Positions 54,287 through 64,000 of a stretch of DNA of 64,000 bases are shown piece after piece. The position numbers were made by a program, and so were the translations under genes. The notes beneath the pieces are model-generated. The model had not been told where the DNA came from, searched no databases, and saw nothing but the letters and a program-made list of their open reading frames with translations. Positions within the stretch are counted from its first letter, which is position 1. Each line of letters begins with the position of its first letter. This DNA comes from Deltaproteobacteria bacterium (GTDB taxonomy: Bacteria; Desulfobacterota; Binatia; UBA9968): NCBI GenBank assembly GCA_016210115.1, contig JACQUW010000155.1:44542-108541 (forward strand), in the 5' to 3' direction.

Positions 54287-55111
54287 TTAAACCTCTCTGC
54301 GTTTCACGATATATTTGTCGGACGCCCGGTTTTTTCTTGTCCTGTATCCCTTTGTCGGCTTACCCCAGGGGGTCTGGGGATGATTTCCCTTAGAGCGACC
54401 CTCTCCTCCTCCATGAGGATGGTCCACCGGATTTTTTGCTATGCCTCGGGTTACCGGCCTTCTTCCCAACCAACGCACTCTCCCTGCTTTCCCCTGGGAG
54501 ACATTTTCCTGGTCGACGTTTCCCAACTGTCCCACCGTAGCTCGACACTCAGCGAGCACATTGCGAAGCTCGCCCGACGGGAGCTTCACCAATGCATAAG
54601 TTCCCTCTTTCGCCATCAACTGCGCAGCAGCGCCCGCGCTCCGGGCCATTTGCCCACCTTTGCCAATCTTCAGTTCAATATTGTGGATCATCGTCCCCAC
54701 AGGGATGTATTTGAGCGGCAATGAGTTTCCCGGTTGAATGTCCACCTTATCATCACCGGAAACCACTGAATCTCCCACCTTAAGGCGGTCCGGCGCCAGA
54801 ATGTAACGCCGCTCACCATCAGCATAGCAAAGAAGCGCGATCCGAGCGGAACGATTCGGATCATACTCGATCGCCTCAACCTTTGCTGGGACTCCTTTCT
54901 TGTTCCGTTTGAAATCAACGATCCGATAAAGGCGCTTGTGGCCGCCTCCCCTGTGGTCGCTGGTAATTCTTCCCGTATTGTTTCTACCGCCCGTGCGCGC
55001 TCGCGGCGACAACAGACCTTTTTGAGGCTCCGTTTTAGTAATTTCTTCGAAGGTCATGCCCGTCCGAAAGCGCATGCCAGCAGAGGTCGGTTGATAAGTT
55101 TTAGTGGCCAT
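54287..55111 (-). CDS. rplB: 50S ribosomal protein L2
   Basis: A 274-residue protein needed for subunit joining and peptidyl transfer: [40 protein letters not shown] and the conserved [20 protein letters not shown]. Confidence 0.97.
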   Translation of the reverse strand: MATKTYQPTSAGMRFRTGMTFEEITKTEPQKGLLSPRARTGGRNNTGRITSDHRGGGHKRLYRIVDFKRNKKGVPAKVEAIEYDPNRSARIALLCYADGERRYILAPDRLKVGDSVVSGDDKVDIQPGNSLPLKYIPVGTMIHNIELKIGKGGQMARSAGAAAQLMAKEGTYALVKLPSGELRNVLAECRATVGQLGNVDQENVSQGKAGRVRWLGRRPVTRGIAKNPVDHPHGGGEGRSKGNHPQTPWGKPTKGYRTRKNRASDKYIVKRREV

Positions 55112-55161
55112 TTTTTTACTTTAGTCGAATAATGTCAGTCTGTAATCCCAACCAGCAAGTC

Positions 55162-55452
55162 TCATGCACCGCCGAAGAAATCAATCTTGTCTCCTTCTCG
55201 CAGAGTCACATAGGCTTTTTTCCACGCAGGCAATTGGCCCATACTTTTTCCGACGCGTCTCATCTTACCCAAATAGCGAATCGTTCTGACCTTAAGCACC
55301 TTGACCTTGAAAAGGGTCTCGATCGCTTTCTTGACTTCAATTTTGTTGGCGTCGGAACGCACCTTGAACACAACTTGGTTAACCGTTTCCCCAAGTCCAG
55401 AGCCCTTCTCAGTAATCAACGGTGATTGAATAATTTGATACGGCTCTCTCAT
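55162..55452 (-). CDS. rplW: 50S ribosomal protein L23
   Basis: A 96-residue exit-site protein that docks trigger factor and SRP: QIIQSPLITEKGSGLGETVN and NKIEVKKAIETLFKVKVLKV. Its ATG overlaps the rplD stop (ATGA). Confidence 0.96.
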   Translation of the reverse strand: MREPYQIIQSPLITEKGSGLGETVNQVVFKVRSDANKIEVKKAIETLFKVKVLKVRTIRYLGKMRRVGKSMGQLPAWKKAYVTLREGDKIDFFGGA

Positions 55453-56045
55453 GACACTAACCTTTTTTCGATAACTTCAAGCGACTCCTGCGTCAGGACC
55501 AGGTTCTCGTAACGGAGCAGATCATAGACATTGAGCCCTTCGGCCCTGAGGACTTTCACCGAAGCGAGATTCCTCGCGGCACGCTCCAGAAAGTCATCCG
55601 AAGCGGGGATGATGATCAAGGCGCTTTTGACCTCGAGGTTCTCTAGCAGTTTACGCATGATTTTAGTCTTGGCCTCGCCCAAGACTAGGTTATTTACGAC
55701 AATAAGCTTACCGTCCTGATGTTTGAGGCTGAGAGCGGACAGCAGAGCTTCCTTTCGAGCGCTCTTTGGAAGTCGATAAGAATAGTTTCTGGGCTGAGGT
55801 CCAAAAATCGTTCCTCCACCGACCCAGAGAGGAGATCTTATGCTTCCGGCACGGGCTCTTCCCGTTCCTTTTTGACGCCAGGGCTTTCTTCCACCCCCGC
55901 GGACCAATCCCTTTGTCTTGGTCGCTGCTGAACCCGCTCGGCGGTTGCTAAGTTGCATGACAACTTCCTGTTGCAGCAGGTACGGACGAATCTTGGTCCG
56001 AAAGACTTCGTCTTTGAGTTGGGGATGTATAACCTGAACTTCCAT
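55449..56045 (-). CDS. rplD: 50S ribosomal protein L4
   Basis: A 198-residue tunnel protein. The loop GRKPWRQKGTGRARAGSIRS and FGPQPRNYSYRLPKSARKEA are canonical. In enterics L4 also represses the S10 operon; no matching leader hairpin was identified. Confidence 0.97.
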   Translation of the reverse strand: MEVQVIHPQLKDEVFRTKIRPYLLQQEVVMQLSNRRAGSAATKTKGLVRGGGRKPWRQKGTGRARAGSIRSPLWVGGGTIFGPQPRNYSYRLPKSARKEALLSALSLKHQDGKLIVVNNLVLGEAKTKIMRKLLENLEVKSALIIIPASDDFLERAARNLASVKVLRAEGLNVYDLLRYENLVLTQESLEVIEKRLVS

Positions 56046-56047
56046 CG

Positions 56048-56686
56048 TTAGTGATTCCCTTTGACGGCGGGTCGGATTAACACGAGCCCTTTGCTGACTC
56101 CGGGGACAGATCCTTTAACCAGAAGAAGATTCTCCTCGTCCCGCACTGCGATAATTTTGAGATTCTGAACGGAAACTCTTTCATCGCCCCAATGACCGGC
56201 CATCCTCTTTCCCTTGAAGACGCGGCCTGGAAAGGATCGGTTGCCGATTGAGCCCCCGTGACGAAAATACTCGTGTGTACCATGAGAGGCCGGAAATCCT
56301 GCGAACCGCCAACGTTTTATGACGCCGGAAAAGCCCCTCCCTTTAGAGGTTCCCGTCACATCAATAAGATCTCCTGACTTAAAGATATCAGAGGCTTTGA
56401 TTTCCTGTCCGATCTCATAGGGAGTCACGTCCGCCCACCGAAACTCACGCAAGATTTGGAACCCCCCTTTCCCCGCTTTTCGCATGTGACCCTGCTCCGC
56501 CCTATTGAGCCTTTGGGGCTTTTTGTTCGCAAAACCAAGTTGCAAGGCGGTATAGCCATCCCTGGAGGTCTCTTTTTTCTGAACAATGACACAGGGGCCG
56601 GTTTGGATAACCGTAACGGGAACGACGCTTCCATCCGGGCCAAAATACTGCGTCATCCCCATCTTCTTTCCAATAAGACCTGTCAT
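56048..56686 (-). CDS. rplC: 50S ribosomal protein L3
   Basis: A 212-residue protein near the peptidyl-transferase centre: [40 protein letters not shown] and [20 protein letters not shown] are canonical. Confidence 0.97.
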   Translation of the reverse strand: MTGLIGKKMGMTQYFGPDGSVVPVTVIQTGPCVIVQKKETSRDGYTALQLGFANKKPQRLNRAEQGHMRKAGKGGFQILREFRWADVTPYEIGQEIKASDIFKSGDLIDVTGTSKGRGFSGVIKRWRFAGFPASHGTHEYFRHGGSIGNRSFPGRVFKGKRMAGHWGDERVSVQNLKIIAVRDEENLLLVKGSVPGVSKGLVLIRPAVKGNH

Positions 56687-56755
56687 AAGTTTTAGTTCTC
56701 AGATTTGAGTTCTTAGCTTCCGGTCGATCAATTCACGCCTAAACACAAAAACTTG

Positions 56756-57064
56756 TCACTGGAGTTTGATCTCCACATCGACCCCGGCGGCCAGATCGAG
56801 TTTTCCCAAAGCATCGATGGTTTGTTGGGTAGGCTCGAGGATATCTAGCAAGCGTTTGTGGGTCCGAATCTCAAATTGATCCCGGGACTTTTTATCCACA
56901 TGGGGTGAACGATTCACTGTAAATCTCTCGATCCGGGTGGGCAGCGGAATAGGCCCCGCCACCCTTCCCCCGGTTCTCTTTACGGTCTCCACGATTTCGC
57001 CCACCGATTGGTCCAACACCCGGTGGTCATATGCTTTTAGCCGAATCCGGATCTTCTCATTCAT
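56756..57064 (-). CDS. rpsJ: 30S ribosomal protein S10
   Basis: A 102-residue protein (also NusE in antitermination): [40 protein letters not shown] and [20 protein letters not shown]. It follows fusA by only 24 bases; the tuf gene often found here is absent. Confidence 0.97.
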   Translation of the reverse strand: MNEKIRIRLKAYDHRVLDQSVGEIVETVKRTGGRVAGPIPLPTRIERFTVNRSPHVDKKSRDQFEIRTHKRLLDILEPTQQTIDALGKLDLAAGVDVEIKLQ

Positions 57065-57088
57065 ACCCGCACAAACCCCAAAATGGGA

Positions 57089-59170
57089 CTAGATCCCAAC
57101 TGCTTTAGCGCTAATCTCCTCGGAGATGGTCGTTGGCACCGGTTCATAATGGGAGAACTGCATCGTGTAAGTAGCCCTCCCCTGAGTCATCGAGCGCAGC
57201 TCTGTCGCGTAGCCAAACATCTCTGCCAGAGGAACTCGCGCCTCGATCACCTGAGCCGCGGGTCGGGAATTCATGCCGAGCACTTTTCCGCGGCGCGAAC
57301 TGATGTCTCCAATGACCTCTCCCATGAATGCTTCGGGCACAACCACTTCCACGGCCATAATAGGCTCTAATAGTACTGGATTGCCTTTGCTGATCGCGTC
57401 CTTAAAGGCCAGAGACCCGGCAATTTTGAATGCAATTTCAGAGGAATCAACCTCATGATAGCTCCCGTCCAACAAACTGACCTTAACATCGACCACCGGA
57501 TAACCCGCGAGCGTACCACTTTCTGAAGCTTCCCGGACACCTTTTTCCACCGCGGGTATGTATTCTCGGGGCACCCTGCCGCCCTTAACGGCATCGACAA
57601 AGTCAAAGCCAGTTCCGGGACGTTGAGGCTCGACCCGCAAGACAACATGCCCGTATTGCCCACGACCGCCCGTCTGGCGAATAAACTTCCCCTCACGCTC
57701 AACGGCCTTGCGAATGGTTTCCTTATAGGCCACCTGGGGCTTGCCAACATTCGCCCCTACATTGAATTCCCTAAGAAGCCGGTCCACGATGATTTCCAGA
57801 TGAAGCTCTCCCATCCCGGAAATGATGGTTTGTCCGGTTTCTTCGTCGGTTCGCACTCTGAAGGAAGGATCTTCTGTCGTTAGCTTCTGTAATGAAAGGC
57901 CGAGCTTCTCCTGGTCAGCTTTGCTCTTCGGTTCAATCGCAATGGAAATAACTGGCTCTGGAAACTCTATTGCCTCGAGAATGATCGGACGGTCTTCGTC
58001 ACAGAGAGTATCTCCGGTCGTGGCCGTTCTCAACCCGACAGCAGCCGCGATGTCTCCGGAGTATACTTCCTTGATCTCTTCTCGCTTATTTGAGTGCATT
58101 TTGAGAAGACGGCCAATTCTCTCTCTTTTCCCCTTCGTGGAATTATAGATGCTGGAACCGGAAAACAGAGCGCCCGAGTATACGCGGAAAAAAGTAAGGG
58201 TACCCACAAAGGGATCTGTCATAATTTTGAACGCCAAGGCTGAAAAAGGCGCTTCGTCGCTCGGAACCCGCTGTTCTGTAGCCTGCGTCGTGGGATGCTG
58301 CCCCTGCACCGGAGGAACGTCGGCGGGGGAAGGAAGATAATCCACCACCGCGTCAAGCAACGGTTGGACCCCTCTATTGCGAAAAGCAGCGCCACACAAT
58401 ACAGGAACGAGCTTGAGTTGAAGATCTGCCGTACGGATGGCCGTACGGATCTCGCTTTCCGTAATCTCTTTGCCCTCGAGATACTTCTCCATGAGAGACT
58501 CATCACAATCGGCGACCGCTTCGAGAAGCCTCTCCCGGTATGCCTCGGCCTGCTCCTCCATCTCAGGAGGAATAGGTTGCACTCGGAACTTAGCTCCAAG
58601 ACTCTCCTCTTCCCAGATAATCGCTTTCATTTGCACCAAATCAACCACGCCGCAAAACTTATCCTCCGCTCCAATTGGTAACTGAATCGGAAGAGGCGTG
58701 GCCCCGAGGCGGTCCTGGATCATTTGGACAACCCTGTAAAAGTCAGCCCCAAGACGGTCCATCTTGTTGATGAAGGCGATCCGAGGAACTCGATATTTGT
58801 CCGCTTGACGCCAGACGGTCTCCGTCTGGGGCTCGACCCCTCCAACAGAACAAAAGACCGCGACCGCCCCGTCCAGAACCCGCAGTGAGCGCTCCACCTC
58901 TATTGTAAAATCAACGTGGCCGGGGGTATCAATAATATTGATGCGGTGGTCCCGCCAAAAACAGGTCGTTGCCGCTGAGGTAATGGTTATACCCCGCTCC
59001 TGCTCCTGGACCATCCAATCCATGACGGCTGTACCCTCATCCACTTCGCCGATCTTGTAACTGATTCCCGTGTAATAGAGAATCCGCTCCGTGGTGGTGG
59101 TTTTGCCGGCATCAATGTGAGCCATAATGCCGATGTTGCGGGTCTTATCTAATGGAACCGTTCTTGCCAT
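57089..59170 (-). CDS. fusA: elongation factor G
   Basis: A 693-residue GTPase that drives translocation and ribosome recycling. G1 is [20 protein letters not shown], the switch segment [17 protein letters not shown]3 [15 protein letters not shown] and G4 NKMDR. Domain IV ([27 protein letters not shown]) and V are complete. ATG 59170 matches the family start; ATG 59179 is also in frame. A terminator-like hairpin ends 16 bases before the ATG. Confidence 0.97.
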   Translation of the reverse strand: MARTVPLDKTRNIGIMAHIDAGKTTTTERILYYTGISYKIGEVDEGTAVMDWMVQEQERGITITSAATTCFWRDHRINIIDTPGHVDFTIEVERSLRVLDGAVAVFCSVGGVEPQTETVWRQADKYRVPRIAFINKMDRLGADFYRVVQMIQDRLGATPLPIQLPIGAEDKFCGVVDLVQMKAIIWEEESLGAKFRVQPIPPEMEEQAEAYRERLLEAVADCDESLMEKYLEGKEITESEIRTAIRTADLQLKLVPVLCGAAFRNRGVQPLLDAVVDYLPSPADVPPVQGQHPTTQATEQRVPSDEAPFSALAFKIMTDPFVGTLTFFRVYSGALFSGSSIYNSTKGKRERIGRLLKMHSNKREEIKEVYSGDIAAAVGLRTATTGDTLCDEDRPIILEAIEFPEPVISIAIEPKSKADQEKLGLSLQKLTTEDPSFRVRTDEETGQTIISGMGELHLEIIVDRLLREFNVGANVGKPQVAYKETIRKAVEREGKFIRQTGGRGQYGHVVLRVEPQRPGTGFDFVDAVKGGRVPREYIPAVEKGVREASESGTLAGYPVVDVKVSLLDGSYHEVDSSEIAFKIAGSLAFKDAISKGNPVLLEPIMAVEVVVPEAFMGEVIGDISSRRGKVLGMNSRPAAQVIEARVPLAEMFGYATELRSMTQGRATYTMQFSHYEPVPTTISEEISAKAVGI

Positions 59171-59186
59171 GGGAATCATTGCTTGG

Positions 59187-59220
59187 AAAAAAAGGAGGCG
59201 GTCAAACCGCCTCCTTTTTT
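59187..59220. terminator. terminator-like hairpin between rpsG and fusA
   Basis: GGAGGCGGT (59194-59202) and ACCGCCTCC (59206-59214) make a perfect nine-pair stem with loop CAA. It is flanked by a run of seven A (59187-59193) and six T (59215-59220), so it looks like a rho-independent terminator on either strand. It lies inside the operon, 20 bases after the rpsG stop and 16 before the fusA ATG. It probably gives partial termination or mRNA end protection; regulation of fusA translation is possible. Confidence 0.8.
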
Positions 59221-59239
59221 CCTTGTAACGCGCGACGAG

Positions 59240-59710
59240 CTACCAGCGGTAGTGAGCAAAGGCCCGATTGGCCTCTGCCATCCGATGAGTATCTTCTTTC
59301 TTTTTTATCGCCCCTCCACGATTATTTGCCGCATCGATCAATTCTCCCGCCAGTTTTTCCTCCATAGACTTTTCAGTTCTCGAGCGCGCTGATTGAATCA
59401 GCCAACGCATACCCAAAGAAAGGCGCCGCTGCGGCCGAACTTCCACGGGAACCTGATATGTGGCGCCCCCCACCCGGCGCGATCGAACTTCGACGACGGG
59501 TCGGGTATTATCCATAGCTTTTTTAAAAATAGCTAAAGGATCTTCTTTGGTTTTGGCTGCAACGATGTCCAGAGAATCGTATAAGATCCTTTCGGCGACG
59601 TTCTTCTTTCCCCGGCTCATGATCGTGTTGACAAATTTCGCGACCAGTCTATCGCTAAATTTCGGATCCGGCAGGACCTCGCGCTTTTTAACTTCTCCCT
59701 TGCGCGGCAT
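59240..59710 (-). CDS. rpsG: 30S ribosomal protein S7
   Basis: A 156-residue primary 16S 3'-domain binder: [40 protein letters not shown] and [16 protein letters not shown] are canonical. In E. coli S7 represses the str operon. Confidence 0.97.
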   Translation of the reverse strand: MPRKGEVKKREVLPDPKFSDRLVAKFVNTIMSRGKKNVAERILYDSLDIVAAKTKEDPLAIFKKAMDNTRPVVEVRSRRVGGATYQVPVEVRPQRRLSLGMRWLIQSARSRTEKSMEEKLAGELIDAANNRGGAIKKKEDTHRMAEANRAFAHYRW

Positions 59711-59718
59711 AAATAAAC

Positions 59719-60090
59719 CTACTTTGGTCTCTTGGCCCCGTACTTGGAGCGACTCTGTCTCCGATCCTGAACGCCTATGGAATCCAAAGTTCCACGAATG
59801 ATGTGATAACGCACGCCAGGAAGATCTTTGACTCGACCTCCCCGAATCAACACGACAGAGTGCTCCTGTAGGTTGTGACCGACACCAGGTATATAAGATG
59901 TGACCTCGATACTATTAGTTAACCGCACCCGTGCAACCTTTCGCAGAGCAGAGTTCGGTTTTTTTGGCGTCGATGTATAAACCCGGGTACACACGCCGCG
60001 TTTTTGAGGGCATTCCTGGAGAGCCGGGGCCGTGTTCTTCTTCCGTTGCTTTTCCCTGCTAGCGCGCACAAGCTGATTAATTGTTGGCAT
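59719..60090 (-). CDS. rpsL: 30S ribosomal protein S12
   Basis: A 123-residue decoding-centre protein: [40 protein letters not shown] and the [20 protein letters not shown] loop with the Asp that is methylthiolated in many bacteria. The lysines whose change gives streptomycin resistance are in wild-type form. Confidence 0.97.
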   Translation of the reverse strand: MPTINQLVRASREKQRKKNTAPALQECPQKRGVCTRVYTSTPKKPNSALRKVARVRLTNSIEVTSYIPGVGHNLQEHSVVLIRGGRVKDLPGVRYHIIRGTLDSIGVQDRRQSRSKYGAKRPK

Positions 60091-60163
60091 AATGTCTCCG
60101 ACCCTTAACGCTCACAAGTTGCTGTCGTAGCGGAATCGAAATGCTCTCTCAGTAAAATCGACA

Positions 60164-60192
60164 TATATAGCAGACAAACGCGACATTGTCAA
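60164..60192 (-). promoter_or_regulatory. sigma70 promoter for the str-S10-spc-alpha cluster
   Basis: On the minus strand, consensus TTGACA (60192-60187) is followed after exactly 17 bases by TATATA (60169-60164). It begins 11 bases after the rpoC stop. The predicted start near 60157 leaves a leader of about 67 bases to rpsL. Confidence 0.8.
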
Positions 60193-60202
60193 AGGCCGAT
60201 CA

Positions 60203-63200
60203 TCATGCCTGTAAGGCGTCAAGCAATTTGGATGGCTCCTCCACCTCCTCCGGCTCTTCCGTTTCGACCTCCATTTTCGTGTATCTCTCTACACCGGTTC
60301 CCGCCGGTATCAGCCGTCCCATGATCACGTTCTCCTTAAGACCACAGAGAAGATCCATTTTTCCGTGAATCGCTGCTTCAGTGAGAACTTTCGTTGTCTC
60401 CTGAAAAGACGCCGCAGAGATAAAACTTTCGGTTGACAGAGATGCCTTGGTAATCCCCAGCAGGAGGGGTTCGGCTACAGCAGGCTTCCCTTCCTGAGCG
60501 ATCACCCGCTGATTTTCCTCTTCGAAACGCCACTTCTCGACCTGGTCGCCAGCCAGAAAATCGGTATCACCTACCTCCTTAATCCGAACGCGCCTGAGCA
60601 TCTGTCGAACGATGACCTCTATATGCTTGTCGTTGATGCGCACGCCTTGCAACCGATAAATCTCCTGGACCTCGTCCACCAGATACTTTGCGAGTGCTTT
60701 TTCCCCTAAGATGTTGAGAATGTCATGCGGATTTGAAGAACCATCCATTAAGGGCTCCCCCGCCTTAACTCGATCCCCCTCATGAACACTGATATGTTTT
60801 CCCTTTTGGATCAGATATTCCCTAGGTTCTCCAACGTCGGGGGTGATAACGACCTTGCGTTTTCCCTTGGTATCCTTGCCGAAAGAGACAACCCCGTCGA
60901 TCTCGCTTATGACCGCGAACTCCTTAGGCTTGCGAGCCTCGAACAACTCTGCAACCCTCGGCAAGCCACCCGTAATGTCCTTAGTCTTCGTTGTCTCGCG
61001 CGGTATCTTAGCCAGCGCATCACCCGCATAGATTGTCTGTCCTTCCTGCACGTTGATGTGGGCCCCTACAGGCAAGAGATAGCGAGCCTCCGTAGTCGGC
61101 GAAAGACGGGCCGTTTGACCTTCCGGATCCTTGATTGAAATCCGGGGACGCTTGTCCATGTCCTTAAAATCAATGATGACTTTGGTCGAGAGACCGGTCC
61201 TTTCATCCACCCTCTCCTCCATGGTGATCCCTTCGAGAATGTCACCAAACTTTACCACTCCCGCGACTTCCGTGAGGATAGGAATCGTGTACGGGTCCCA
61301 CTCGGCGAGAAGTTCTCCAGCTTTAAGCTTGGAACCTTCTTTCTTTTTCAGCTTGGCGCCATAAACTACAGGATAGCGCTCTCTTTCCCTTTCGCGGCCT
61401 TTTCCAATTCCCTCGGGGTAATCGACAATCGCGATCTCGCCATTTCGATTCATTACCACGAGGTCCCCGTCTTTATTCGTCACCGTACTAATATTAATGA
61501 ACTTGAGAAAGCCTTCATTGCGGGCCTCCAGGGTGGTCTGTTCCGCCCTTCGGCTGGCGGTCCCACCGATGTGAAAAGTTCGCATGGTCAGCTGCGTTCC
61601 CGGTTCACCTATGGACTGCGCCGCAATGACTCCGATCGCTTCACCCAGGTTCACCATGTGACCCCTCCCGAGGTCACGCCCATAACACATCCCACAGACG
61701 CCTCGTTTTGACTGGCAGGTAAGGACCGAGCGAATTTTGATCCGCTCCAGGCCGGCTTCCTCGATCCTCTGTACCAGATCTTCGTCAATCTCTTCGTTAG
61801 CGCGAATGATGACTTCTCCAGTAAACGGGTCTTTGACGTCTTCGAGAGCAACCCTACCCAAAACCCGATCTCCTAAAGGCTCGATGATCTCTCCTCCCTC
61901 CATCAAAGGCGTCATTTCAATACCATCGAGGGTTCCGCAGTTCTCTTCCGTAATGACGGAGTCTTGAGCCACATCCACCAGTCTGCGGGTAAGATATCCT
62001 GAATTGGCGGTTTTGAGAGCCGTGTCCGCCAGCCCCTTGCGCGCTCCATGAGTGGAAATAAAGTACTGCAACACGGTCAGTCCCTCACGGAAGTTCGCGG
62101 TGATCGGCGTTTCAATTATTTCGCCTGAAGGTTTGGCCATAAGCCCCCGCATACCAGCAAGCTGCCGAATTTGTTGCGCGCTTCCTCGAGCTCCCGAATC
62201 GGCCATCATAAAGATCGGATTAAAACTAGGCACTGTCAGCTTCCGGCCCGATTCATCCGTGATAGTCTCGGTGCCCAGATCACGTAGCATCTCATCGGCG
62301 ATCCGATCCGTCACCTCGGCCCATATATCCACCACCTTATTGTAGCGCTCCCCATCCGTAATCAGACCGTTTTTGTACTGCTCCTCAATCTCTCTTACAT
62401 CCTCGTGGGCCTTTTTGAGCAATTCTTCTTTACTGGCCGGGATCACCATATCTTTGATAGCGATCGAGATCCCCGCCTTGGTCGCGTATCGATAACCGAT
62501 GTCTTTGAGCTTATCGGCAAGAATAACAGTGGCCTTATTACCCGCCAGTCGATAACTGATATCGATTAAGTTCGCCAGGTCCTTTTTCTTCATGACCCGG
62601 TTAAGCTCTTTGAAAGGAATCATGGAAGGCACGACCTCATAGATAAGGACCCGGCCAACGGTGGTCTCCACTCTCTCACCGTTTAGCCTGACCGTAATCG
62701 GCGCCTGAATTCCGACCTCCTCCTGGTCGTAAGCAACCCTCACTTCTTCTGGACTAGCAAACACACGTCCCCTTCCCTTCGCATCCAGGCGCTCCCGAGT
62801 CATATAATAAAGGCCCAAAACAATATCTTGCGTCGGAACAATGATGGGTTTTCCATTCGCGGGAGACAGGATATTGTTGGTGGACATCATGAGCGCTCGT
62901 GCTTCGACCTGAGCCTCAACAGAGAGCGGAACATGGACCGCCATCTGATCACCGTCAAAATCGGCATTGTAAGCGGCGCAGACGAGCGGGTGGAGCTGGA
63001 TCGCTTTGCCCTCAATCAGAATCGGCTCAAACGCCTGGATTCCCAGACGATGCAAAGTCGGGGCGCGGTTTAGCAAGACCGGATGCTCCCGAATAACCTC
63101 ATCGAGAATATCCCAGACTTCAGGTCGTTCCTTTTCCACCATCTTTTTCGCGCTTTTAATGGTGGTGACATATCCCCTTTCTTCCAGCTTGTTATAGATA

Positions 63201-63981
63201 AATGGCTTGAAGAGTTCGAGAGCCATCTTCTTGGGCAACCCGCACTGGTGGAGTCGGAGTTCGGGGCCGACCACAATGACCGAGCGGCCCGAGTAATCCA
63301 CTCTCTTTCCCAACAGGTTCTGACGAAATCGCCCGGTCTTTCCCTTGAGCATATCACTAAGAGACTTAAGGGGCCGACGGTTCTGACCCGTAATGGCCCT
63401 ACCCCTCCGCCCGTTGTCGAAAAGCGCGTCCACAGCTTCTTGCAACATCCGCTTTTCATTCCGAATGATCATATCGGGCGCGCTAAGTTCCATCAGCCGC
63501 TTGAGACGATTGTTCCGGTTGATGACTCTGCGGTAGAGATCGTTAAGATCCGAGGTCGCAAACCTCCCTCCATCCAAAGGAACAAGCGGCCTCAGATCGG
63601 GGGGAATCACAGGAATGACCTCAAGGACCATCCACTCTGGGCGGTTGCCAGAATTTTTGAAGGCGTTGACCACCTTAAGCCTTTTCGCAATCTTTTTTCT
63701 CCTCACCTCGGAGTTCGCATCTCGCATGTCCACTCGCAGCTCCTCGGAAAGTTTCTGGACATCCACGGCCTTCAAAAGCTTTCGAATGGCCTCAGCTCCC
63801 ATCTCCGCGGAGAAATTCGGCCCGTACTCTTCAAGGGCTTTCCGGTAGCGAGCCTCCGTGAGGAGCTCTTTATATTGCAAAGGCGTCGAGCCTGAATCCA
63901 CAACCACAAAGGACTCGAAGTATAGAATCTTTACGATATCCATAAGCGACATAACGAGCAAGGCACCTATCCGGCTAGGAA
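60203..63981 (-). CDS. rpoC: RNA polymerase beta' subunit, 5' end missing
   Basis: About 1259 residues of the catalytic subunit are present. The frame stays open upstream through [16 protein letters not shown] to 63981, where adapter sequence begins, so the first 120 or so residues (zinc-binding N-terminus) are missing. Landmarks: [40 protein letters not shown], the Mg-binding [12 protein letters not shown], bridge and trigger regions, the second zinc site (ENCGTLDG and [11 protein letters not shown]), and a complete C-terminus. rpoB would be expected just upstream. Confidence 0.97.
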
Positions 63982-64000
63982 CTGTCTCTTATACACAACA
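63982..64000. other. Tn5/Nextera mosaic-end adapter sequence
   Basis: CTGTCTCTTATACACA (63982-63997) matches the first 16 bases of the 19-base Tn5 mosaic end used in Nextera libraries; the last three bases differ. It abruptly interrupts the conserved rpoC reading frame, which identifies it as untrimmed adapter at a contig end. Confidence 0.9.

Noticed and set aside
1..64000. tRNA, rRNA and CRISPR features
   Set aside because: No T-arm/acceptor pairs with an anticodon stem, no rRNA sequence and no regularly spaced repeats were found by reading the gaps; a tRNAscan or Infernal run was not possible.

Overview
The window looks like one end of a metagenome-assembled contig from an uncultured Gram-negative bacterium. 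Evidence for this: an LptD outer-membrane gene, a SPOR protein, zinc-binding (C+) forms of S4, S14 and L36, orphan NMT1/THI5-like and Fe-type binding proteins, TAXI-TRAP transport and hydantoinase genes. This mix recalls Desulfobacterota/Binatota or Methylomirabilota (Rokubacteria), but that placement is an inference from gene content only. The last bases (63982-63997) match the Tn5/Nextera mosaic end, so the right end is an assembly or trimming artefact inside rpoC. No tRNA, rRNA, CRISPR array or insertion sequence was recognised.

Region 1 (1-4.0 kb, accessory). Small hypothetical genes on the plus strand: a LexA-like winged-helix protein without peptidase, a possible overlapping small gene pair, an integron-type attC recombination site at 1537-1600, a putative HExxH metallopeptidase starting 20 bases after it, and two unrecognised genes. 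A dispersed palindromic repeat and a frameshifted DUF2845-like gene (3679-4012) follow.

Region 2 (4.0-16 kb, transport and catabolism). A MetE-like methyltransferase lacks one zinc-ligand cysteine. An orphan ABC binding protein follows a 4,5-dihydroxyphthalate-decarboxylase-like gene on the minus strand. Divergent from these are hyuA-hyuB (hydantoinase/oxoprolinase), a TAXI binding protein, a fused TRAP permease and an SDR dehydrogenase. The gaps around hyuA, hyuB and the SDR are filled with dispersed repeat sequence and what looks like a truncated signal-peptide gene.

Region 3 (16-27.5 kb, mixed). A three-gene minus-strand unit encodes a PAS-HisKA-REC protein, a TPR protein and an ExeA-like ATPase. 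Then come an APC permease fused to a universal-stress domain, a second SDR, a hydrolase, prfB with its programmed +1 frameshift, a DsbA-like thioredoxin and two tandem LysR paralogues.

Region 4 (27.5-41.8 kb, mostly minus strand). A cupin, lptD, folC, trpA-B-F-C-D (no trpE/G), a SPOR protein, argS, kptA (RNA 2'-phosphotransferase), a 3-hydroxyisobutyrate-dehydrogenase-like gene, and a plus-strand iron-type binding protein with a good promoter.

Region 5 (41.9-64 kb, minus strand). Truncated rpoC, a clear sigma70 promoter, then 33 genes from rpsL to rplQ: the str, S10, spc and alpha operons run together, including secY, adk, map and infA. tuf is absent between fusA and rpsJ, and rpmD is absent between rpsE and rplO. 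A strong hairpin with flanking A and T tracts sits between rpsG and fusA.
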